Source: Samsoniella hepiali (taxonomy: Eukaryota; Ascomycota; Sordariomycetes; Hypocreales; Cordycipitaceae). From it: a DNA stretch of 64,000 nt. The notes under the pieces are model-generated. The model was given only the letters and a program-made list of their open reading frames with translations. It ran no database searches and had not been told where the DNA came from. This document shows positions 55,216-64,000 of the stretch, piece after piece. A program made the position numbers and the translations under genes. Positions within the stretch are counted from its first letter, which is position 1. Each line of letters begins with the position of its first letter. The stretch covers positions 1,736,001 to 1,800,000 of the forward strand of contig LNDK02000024.1 in assembly GCA_001455915.2 (NCBI GenBank), given 5' to 3'.

Positions 55216-57911
55216 TAGGTGAAAAAAGGGGAAAGCAAGCCGCGAAAACCATGTGCAGGCACTTTTGCAGGCTCGCAAGCTCATGGCACACTAGTGGTAG
55301 GCCAGGATGATGACACTTGGAATGCGACTTTGCTGAGTAGAATGGACAGCGATGCACATTCTATTCTCTTTTCTCTCTGCTGGTTGTGATTGAAGGGTGG
55401 CCCAGTTGACTAGAAACTCGGCAACGCTGGCTGGCTAGAGAAAGTGAGGATGCCCTCAAGCAAATTCACGTGTGCTTCTGAACGAAGCCCGGCTTTTGCA
55501 GAGGAAATTGTCAAAGGCCCAATGCAGCAACTGGGCGCCTCAAAAGAGATGGCCTCCGCCTGCAGTAGCTCTTATTAGGCGTTGTATACGCAGCGTCCGG
55601 CATGAACGGTGGGCTGCCTGCTCTGATGGGAAAACAACTTGCCTGTGCATGGCTTTGTCTGGTGGCCACTGTCGTCAACATTGCATGCATCAGTGCAGTG
55701 GCGCGTCAATCATGTGCTGTCGCCACGCACGAGCAAATGCCAGAGTAGCTCAATGCAGGGCTGCTTGGATCCAAGGTCCGGCACACCCAATGTCATCAGC
55801 GATAGCAGAACGGCCGAGAGCCAATGCAGACCAAGGGATGCTCTGTTTCATATGCTTACGCTTCCAACGAGCCATGGCTTCACGATCAATACGATATCAT
55901 CCGGCGGTCAGCGTAATCACGGTCAAACTCGATCGAGAGAAATAGCGAATCCCGCTTTTCTGGCGTCCTTCACCTAAGAACTGATTTCTTGGCTCAAGAA
56001 AATCGAGTTAAACCATTGGCCGGCGAGCGAGCCTCGCTACCTTCCCGATGTGGTTGATCAAATCTGCAATGCGACCATACTTGTAGCTCCACCTTGTTCA
56101 CGTTATCTTGGGCAGCAAGACGAATGGGGGCTGCTTCGTTGTACCATGAAACTTGGAAGTAAAATAGTCTGCGAAAAGAAACTTGTCAATCTTGTTGTCG
56201 GGGCGGCCATGCAGGAATGAGAGCTGCCGAACAAGACTCATCCCATGTGCCGAGACTGTTCAGACAATGAAGTCATAAGAGTAACCGCGTGCTCCAGAGG
56301 CGATGGAAATACTACAGAGAGCATATTTCGGGCCCATTAGACCTTGCATCTCATTAGAGATGAAAGCGCACCCGGACTGCACCTTTCTGTCCCACGTATT
56401 GATAGATATCTGTATTGCAATATTGGCATCGGACTCCCTCAAGCCGTGCAAAGATTGGAAGCTCACTTGATTCTCGGGAGTAGTGATAGTACCTCTCAAG
56501 TTATTGTGCCGACAGACAAAGGGACTGTCAGTCTTCGTCTTGTAGTCCAGCCCGAGTACTGGCGTACCAGATCTGGCCCATGGATCGAGCAATTTTGCAG
56601 GTACCTGGCTGGCAGTTCACTGTAAGAACCGGCAACTACTGAAAGCCACAGAGTCCATGGCGTCGCATCAGAGATGGGTATCTTCGGCTCTGAAGTGCTG
56701 GGTTCTTGGTGGTGGCTTAGACAAGCCGCCGCTTTTCCCACGCTTGTTGTCTGGGTATGTTGGAAGCCTGGAATCCAGGCCTTGAACTAGGCAAAGCCCC
56801 TGCAAGATCAAGATTGGCCAATGCGGTGGCGCTCAAGTTCGCTGGCGGGCTAATTACTCAAGCGACCACGAGAACTTCCCAGTGTTGAAAAACAGCAAAT
56901 GATACACATAACTTCCTCGCGTGCAGAACGGCAATCTTTCGGCCTTCGTAGCTGAACACTGATGCAGAGCTCTTGAAGCACCTACACAGGGAAAACATAC
57001 ATGCTGCAGTACAGTCGCTTGAATTCATCCCAAGCACACAGTCCATGTGTGAGGTCGCGACCAGTCAGCGGCGCATCCCCCGTGGACCCAGGAACTTTTG
57101 TAGGCCGACGCGGGGTGATGCCCATGGGGACCCCAGAGTCGATGCAAGGCTTTCTAATGCAGGAAGCGTGACTGGGCTAATAGTTGCCATGTCTCCGGAT
57201 TTCACAGGCTCATGTCGTCGAAGCAAGCTCGGAAACAAAATTGCATTGCAGCCCGACAACCCCGCAATGGGTTGGACAGTCTGTAGGCGTCGCAACACAA
57301 AACCCCAACTCTTTGCTCCGTACACGTGCGTTTTTCGACTAGACCTAAAGAAAATTGCTCTCGTGGACGTAGGCGAGCTGGATCCTTTTGGACAAGCTGC
57401 AAAGGCCAGAGCGGAGGTCATCTTGCTTGCCATGGGTTGTGTTTGCACCATTCCGCGTCTGGCCATGTGGCGAAAGTAGCAAGGCTGGTCGTTGAGCTAT
57501 TCAAACCAGGAACGAAAGCAATAAATTGGTACTAGGCCCTTACCACAGCATTGGCCCATTACGTTTCGAAACCTGACTTTAGTAACGCGGTGAGAGATGT
57601 GACGAATTGGCCATGCCCAGTTTTGCGGGGAAATCGTGCTAGACCGAAACTAGAAAAGCGGCCTCTGGGGTTGGAAAGGGCCTCTTGCGCCTGCAGCCGT
57701 TCCTTATTAACCTTCTTCGACCAGAGTGCAGATGTTCGTCAGTGGTGGCTTCGGGGTCTTGGCCTATGGAGCACTCTGCAGCCGACTCTGCGCTTTTCGG
57801 ACGAGGCCTCTGAGAAAGAAAAAGCGTCAGAACCTGTGGATGACACGACCGAACCGGCCGTCTCTGGTCGCCACAGTCCGACCTTTGCAGTAAAGCTGGA
57901 CGGTCCCGTTT

Positions 57912-57939
57912 AGTGAGGAATTGTAGAAGTTTCCTCACT
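57912..57939. repeat. Perfect 9-bp inverted repeat with 10-nt loop
   Basis: AGTGAGGAA (57912-57920) and TTCCTCACT (57931-57939) can form a hairpin with a 10-nt loop. It lies just after a 120-codon open frame, but no transcript is known, so a terminator role is not claimed. Confidence 0.6.
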
Positions 57940-60900
57940 CTAACCACAATGTATTTCAATGAACGCGCAACGCCCACCACTTAATGAGATGGTGGTTGCA
58001 ACGTAGCATGCTGGGCTGGCTTAGCGAATCAGCATCGCCGACGGGTAAGCGGGGGTGGGACGAACGCCAGCTTATCGTGTTGATAGTGGCGGACAAGGCA
58101 AAGTTGGAGTCGGCCCAGGGCTGAAATGCAAACACCAAAAGGCCCGCTCGATGTCCAAAGCGGATGAGTTCACGCCAGAAACCGACTAAGCAGGATTCTT
58201 CCCTTGATAAGGTTGATGGTGCCTAGCCGAGGCATTCAGCGGGCATGTAAGCTGCGTAGGTATCAACGCAGGGTAATCTGTAGTCATTGTCAAATGATAG
58301 TGCGATGCCCTGGTTCAGCGTATCTCTTACGCGACATTGATGAGGCTTATCGCCAGTTTATGATTGAAGATATCCCTGCCCAAGCTGGCAGACCCTTCGA
58401 CAATGGCCTTTTTGCGCAGCCGAGTTCCCATTACCTGATGTGGCTCACCAGTGCAAGCCGGCAGAAGAAAAGCCCAATCAGCCACAAGCAGCCAGGGCCT
58501 GGCCCCGATGATCCGGCGTTGTGATCGCGGTGGCTTTCGGCGGCGCGTTTCATTCGTCGAGTCGTTCACACGGCAGGTGGCGTGCGCCATGCCTCACTGG
58601 GAAGGACTTTTGAGAGGCTTAGGCGTGGTGGCTGCAGCATGGCGTTGTGGCGCCATTTTGGAAGACGTGGGAAGCTTCTGGGGGAGCAAAAGGTGGCGCA
58701 CCATGACGGTGAAGTGAGAAAACGGTACAACTGCTGTCAGGGGCGTGTCTAGGCCTGGTGGGAGATAGCAACGATGGGGCATATTGCGGCGGTATCGAAC
58801 AGAGCGCTATTCGCATGTCGGACGACTGCCCTGCAACTGCCCGCAGCAGTAAAGAGGTACACTGGATTTTGGCCTGTTCCCTCTATAAGCCACGATCGGC
58901 GTGTACACTGTTTGGCAGTTGGAGGCAGCCTGCCACGGAAGCCTGTTTGGTGCGCCACTGTAGCCCGCGGGCCGACTGGTTGTGGGAAGCGAGCGTGTCG
59001 ATTGGCCTTACTCGACACCGTTGCACGGACTCATCGGACTAGTGACCGCTGGGCTGGCCAGCATCAAGTCAAGCTTTGGGTATGAGAGATGGCTATCTGC
59101 ACAGCCTGCAAAGATCAGCGCGCATGCGGTGGACTAATCCGTCACCTGGCCTCAGCGGGCACCATGAGGCCGAAGATGGTGTGGCCTCGTCGGAGTTGAC
59201 GCGCATAAAATCAATACTGACAGCCTGATGGATACTGACTGCAGCGGACGCCATTTAATTTGATACGTTGATGGCCGTCACGAGGCTGCGCGATGGAAGT
59301 GCATGTTGGTGTCGAGCGATGATGCAAACGCACGGGTTGAGGCAGGACAGCAGAGTAGACGTGGCAGAATGGCAGACCGCCGTAGGCGTCAGGTGCAACG
59401 GTTCACCTGCCAGCTGGCAGCAAGACAGGCCCGGATAGCCGTTTGCCGCACTTTTGAGTCAAGACACTGCCAAAACAACCTTTTGTCTAAGACAAAAAAG
59501 AATCACCCGCTGCTGAAGGATCGACATCTTGATGGCGCCGCTTCTCCTGTTGGGCGGCGTCAGTGGGCTCGTGTGGCCAGCAGTGTCGCAGCCGGGACAG
59601 ACCGGTACAGTCCCATCAACCATGTCGCCACAGTCCCTATCATCTGCAAGTAAAGAGTGCTGACCGTCGCAACTCTTTAGACGAAGCCTTAATCAAGTTC
59701 ATACACGTACTATCAGCCAGCACATCTGCATCGCATTCATGAAGGCTCCGCCGGGAACGTGTTTGTGGCGGAGAGCAGAGGAAATGAAAGGGGGCTACCC
59801 ATTCTTAACCGGCCGTTGATGCCAATCAACAGTGCCAGTTGGTGTATCGGGCTTCTAGAAAGTGGCTGATCCTCAGTCCGCGGTGAGACACACCTGCTGG
59901 ACCCTGCCAATCACCAACAACAGAGGGTGTGCCAATTACCATCCATGTGTCACGCCTTGTGACAGGGAATACCTCGACTACGCCCACTATCCGTGTCTGG
60001 ATGGGGACGTTGAAACGAAAGTTCCGTTGCAATCGTGGATAGTACGAGCAAGCAGGAAAAGCAACGGCGACTGGTAGGTCGGCATTGAGTCAAGGGTGGC
60101 GTTTCCTAGCGATCGGCACTCAACCTGGCACAGGAGAGAAAGGGGCAATAAGCTTGCTTAACAACCATGTGCGGAGGGAGGAAAGAAAGCTCCTTGATTA
60201 TTATGCCAATTTAGGAGGCAAAGGCGATCATTTCTCAGAACGGGCTTCTGGGCAAATACATCGAAGCTCAAGCCTTGCGACGCGAGGCGGCACGACCGCA
60301 AGAGATGCTACAGTAGCTACCGAGACCCACTGACAATGAGCTGGAACGCGACCAGTCATTTGGCTCGTTGCATTGAACAAGTTCGGACCAGACGTATCAT
60401 GGTTTTAATATGCCAGCTACGACTCCATGCGGGATATTGTGCGAATTCGGTGTGCCACTGTTGACAGGCTGCGGCGTGGAGGGCCGCGGTAATAAGGCGC
60501 AGTTGGCGACAGCCTCGGCGACGGAGCTCGCCCGGCATGTTATGCTAAGCTTTTCGGCCAAACGCATACGAACACATGAAGCAACTGGTAGCGTCTTGGC
60601 CGGAGAAGCGTCTCGTGCAGAATATGCTTCATGACGCCATCGGAGACGGCGAGACGGGCTGCATCTGGGACCGCACGGCGCACAAGGTGTCCTGACGTGG
60701 CTGGTGGCATTGCCTAATGCGCAGCAGAGGACCCAACAATGACTGAAAAGTGAGAGGAACAGGCACAGTGAATTAATGGGCTCAGATATTACTCAGAAGT
60801 GTCTGTGGGACGTTTGCGACGGTGCTTGCCTTGTACCAGTAATGTGTGTGCAGGTACGGAGCAAAGAGTAATGCAAAGCTAATGCTGCGGCTCACGGCAA

Positions 60901-63440
60901 AGCCCTGCAGCTGCATACAAGCTAAACAAATTGGGACTGGTTCTTGGAGCACGGAGGCTCTTCGTTCGCCGACAGCGATGAGCAGTTCGATATGATCAAA
61001 TCCGAAGCCGGATTTGCGTGCAGGTCACCGCAAGTCTGCCTATCGCAAAAGACATAGAAGGGAGTCTGGGGAAAACCACCAAGGGTCTCGTCTGCCACGA
61101 GCTACAATTTGTTACTGCGAATATTGACGGGTTTCTGTCGACCAGGGCCAAGACACCGCTTCTCCCCCACCGTGACACTTGCTTGGGGGCTGACGCCAGA
61201 AGCCAGAAGAGAACAAGAGGCCGAATTGAGCTGGACCGGACATTGGGCGAGAGCGGCAGATGTGTTTCTTGGCCTTGTCTAGCTAATAGAGTGGGTTTTG
61301 GAGTATGAGTGGGTAGTTCTACAAAAGGACCATGCCCCTGCCACGCTACTCTGGACGAGGGCGACTTGCCCGGGACTAGTGTCGGCTGCCCCCCCCTGTC
61401 TGAATTGGAGGGGCTTGAGAGGGGACATCTTTTGGGGGCAGGCATGTCGTTCGATGCTCTGGCTGTAATAATAATAGCGGCTTGGAAGACATTGTTGCAG
61501 AACTTTGTCTTTGAAAGAGGACGCCGGAGCCACGTTGCTGGCAGGGATACCGAGACAATACGACAAAGATAAGGATGGCGCGTGAGGGCATAGAGGAAGA
61601 TGGTTTATAGCTGCACATGTGCAGAAGCGGGCTTGATGCAGCGCAATGCAGCGCAAGAGAGTACTCTTGCACTCGATAAAGCCTGGTACGTAGGGCTACC
61701 AGTTGCCAGGACAGGCTTGGAGCAAGGCTGTGGAGGCGTGGCAAGACAGAGCAGCTTTGGGACGGGGCAACAGGCTCGCCCTTTGGCACCACAATCTATC
61801 TTGACATGCTGAAGAGGCGTCGGAGTGGCTTGATGTACCCAGGTTGACTCCGTATTGCGCTTGCAGGTAATATGGGGATTTGAAACGGAGTCGCGAGAGG
61901 AAACATGATACCACAGGCTCTTGCTTGATCCTTGATTGCGTGCGATATCGCGGACATTGTCTAGAATACGCAAGAGACGGTTTCTCGTGTTACAGGCAAC
62001 TCGGCTCGGGATTTATCATCGGAGGCATATGGGGCGATATGCAACATCCATGTATTTACTATATAGTGACTGGGTCGAAGTGATTAGCAGTCCGTATTAA
62101 TGGCGCCGCCTACGCAGCCACATGGAACGTGTAGAGCAGACATGACTCTGGGGTTGCTCTTACTGCCATTAGGGAACTGAATCAGAAGCGGAGGAACAAT
62201 ATTTTGAAACCGGGTTTCCAAGTCGAAGCCCAGATGGGCTGGCAGACGACCTTTGGCAAGGCACAGGATTTGTCCAATACGGGGCGTCCAATCTGGGGCA
62301 AGGACCGTGGTGGCTGAATATGCACGTGAATTGCGATGCAGAACAAGGCACATTGTTGGAGAAGAACGAACGACTACTTTGCTTTTTGCTACAAGCAGAA
62401 AGGCTAACAAGACTTCATCCACATAAGATGCCTCCGTCTCTTGGCGTGTTGTGGACTGGAGATGCTCATAGCTTGTTTGGCCTTGTTTGGTCCTATAACC
62501 GCTGAGCCCTGGGTCCAGCCCACCAAACACTTCCGGAATTGACAAAGATAGGCAAGGAACGAGACGAGGGCATCGAAATGCACCCCCCGGGAAGCAAGTT
62601 TGGAGGCTACTTGGTTTCCACACGAATGGATTTGCAACCCCACTGTGCTACGCTCCCAACTCCCCCTCGGCGCGTAGCACGCGGGATGTGGTGCGGTTTC
62701 GATAAAGTAGAGTTACACAAACAACGCTGTCAGAAGGTGAGCAGCAGACACACTTGATAAGCTTTCTACGGTGGTTGATATGGTGTGGTGCGGTCGAGAC
62801 ATGTGGTCACAAGGCCAGTGTTGCAGTGTAAGATGGGATTGGAGGTTACTGTATCAGCTGGCGATATTACCACGACGGAGGAGAGGCAGACAGATGAGGA
62901 AAACCGATGTACCCCGCTGTGGAAGAAGGAATGACCACACGACCCGGAAAGAAGAGTAATAAGACCAAGATGCGAAAATGACGGAGTTTCCAAGGCGAAC
63001 AAGCAAGTATAACGGGCAAGCAGGGAAGCGTGCTATCAGCGGGTCGAGCTACAGCAGGTTTAGCGTGCTGCGGCAGCGGTCAGCGGGTGACTTGTCTGCT
63101 GAGGCCCAGCCGAGCGACACTGCTGAAGCGAGGTTTCGGTGGCTGTAGCGGGCAGTTACAGCGCTGAGAGGTCCGCTATAGGTAGATTGCAGTGGCGCCG
63201 GCTGGGGTAGCGGGCCTGCAGTGTGCCAGTGTGGCCAGTGAGTGGGCACGTCTAGATGTGTCGGCCAAAGTTGTTGGGGACCGGAGATATATGCATAACA
63301 TCTGATCCGGAGACGTGAAATTAATACCAAAACAGATGGCAGAAAGATACGGCGATGGGGACCCCCTTCATCTTCTTTTCCCAGCAAGAACTAGAACGTC
63401 TCAGAGCTGGAGAGAAGCAGTCCCCCCCAATTTCATTTCA

Positions 63441-63461
63441 GAGAGAGAGAGAGAGAGAGAG
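63441..63461 (+). repeat. GA dinucleotide microsatellite
   Basis: About ten GA units in intergenic DNA, next to G- and C-rich runs. It is a simple repeat without coding context. Confidence 0.85.
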
Positions 63462-64000
63462 GGTCCTCCGAAAAGCTCCGCCTGGGAGGGCTGTTTTGGG
63501 GGCGCACCTGGTCCCCTTAGCGCTGCCATCGACAGGCGGAGGGAGAGATGCTGAGGAGTCCAAAAAGTCGTCCGAGTCGGGACCTTTTGCCCAGAGTTTC
63601 TGGCTGGGCCGCCCCTCCGCCGATCGCTGCTTGGGTGGTGACTGGAGCCATGCTTCACCTGGCAGTTTCTCCGTGGCATTGGTCTGGCTGAGGTACCAAT
63701 AGCATTGTCCACAGTCCTTGCTGCGCTGGGGTGGGAAACGAGGGAGGATGAAGGCATTCGGCACACCCCTAGGCCCCCCCTCTTAGTGGTGTTGCTGAGG
63801 CCCTGGGCAGCTGTTAGCGCACCCAGGACTCTGCAGCAGTCTTTCAGCACCCCTCCCCCCTGTACTGTGCTGAAGAAGCCCGACGTTGGCCCTGGACCCC
63901 CCTTGAACCTGCTGAGCCTGCCAGCACCATGCCCTCTTCCTCTTTCCACACCCCTCCTCTCCACCACACATCCTCCTCATTCTCACCAACCTTTTCTTCC

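Larger units (their letters stand above)
52731..64000. other. 11.3-kb gene desert at the right end of the window
   Basis: No supportable gene occurs on either strand. Open frames are short, overlap in several frames, and lack domains, splice logic and codon bias; the longest (188 codons, 63401-63967, minus) is low-complexity. Base composition is mixed rather than AT-rich, so this is not an obvious RIP-destroyed transposon block. Visible structure is limited to a G15 run (55201-55215), a GA repeat (63441-63461) and a 9-bp perfect hairpin (57912-57939). It may be regulatory, subtelomeric-like or lineage-specific DNA. Confidence 0.5.

Noticed and set aside
63401..63967. A 188-codon minus-strand frame at the right end
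   Set aside because: Low-complexity Gly/Ser/Leu composition produced by GA and C runs; no domain.
1..64000. CRISPR arrays, rRNA genes, integrated viruses or intact transposons
   Set aside because: No regularly spaced repeats, rRNA blocks, transposase or reverse-transcriptase motifs, or long terminal repeats were seen.

Overview
The window is nuclear DNA from a filamentous ascomycete (Pezizomycotina), most likely a Sordariomycete and possibly a hypocrealean; the species cannot be named from the sequence. The signs are genes on both strands with short GT-AG introns (mostly 53-134 nt) carrying CTAAC/CTGAC-type branch points, strongly C/G-biased third codon positions, a Zn2Cys6 transcription factor, GPI-anchored Ser/Thr-rich wall proteins, and a formate dehydrogenase very close to the fungal family. 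There are no operons, CRISPR arrays, rRNA genes or confident tRNA genes. I rebuilt exon structures by hand; in every spliced gene below the exon lengths sum to a whole number of codons.

Layout. 1-13 kb: a secreted Ser/Thr-rich GPI-type protein (+), a FAM32A-like nuclear protein (-), a LAT/methionine-permease-like amino-acid transporter (+), and an NAD formate dehydrogenase with a mitochondrial-type presequence (-). After a 2.7 kb gap that may hold a decayed cysteine-rich gene, 13.7-23.8 kb looks accessory: an F-box-like protein (-), an APH-fold kinase (-), a Zn2Cys6 regulator (+) and a full-size ABCC transporter (-). Kinase and regulator are divergent and share a promoter; regulator and transporter converge.

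26.4-36 kb is mostly housekeeping: a HAD hydrolase (+), the initiator-tRNA ribosyl-phosphate transferase RIT1 (-), a Gfo/Idh/MocA oxidoreductase (-) divergent from a DapA-family aldolase (+), the ribosome-biogenesis factor NOP16 (+) and a MARVEL-type membrane protein (-). 38.7-52.7 kb holds a small CxxC/CxxC protein (+), a cysteine-rich GPI-type protein (-), a vacuolar-type MFS transporter (-), a TDA3-like FAD oxidoreductase (-) divergent from a glutathione peroxidase with two possible starts (+), and a GPI-type aspartic protease with a very long wall-type tail (+).

The last 11.3 kb (52.7-64 kb) holds no gene I can support, and neither do 46.9-50.3, 35.9-38.7 and 23.8-26.5 kb. Points most worth checking are the formate dehydrogenase and glutathione peroxidase targeting forms, the kinase-regulator-transporter group, the reductase/aldolase divergent pair, the protease-adhesin fusion, a diverged repeat pair at 36.9/37.2 kb, and the possible pseudogene near 12.9 kb. 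I found no clear evidence of a wholly new system.
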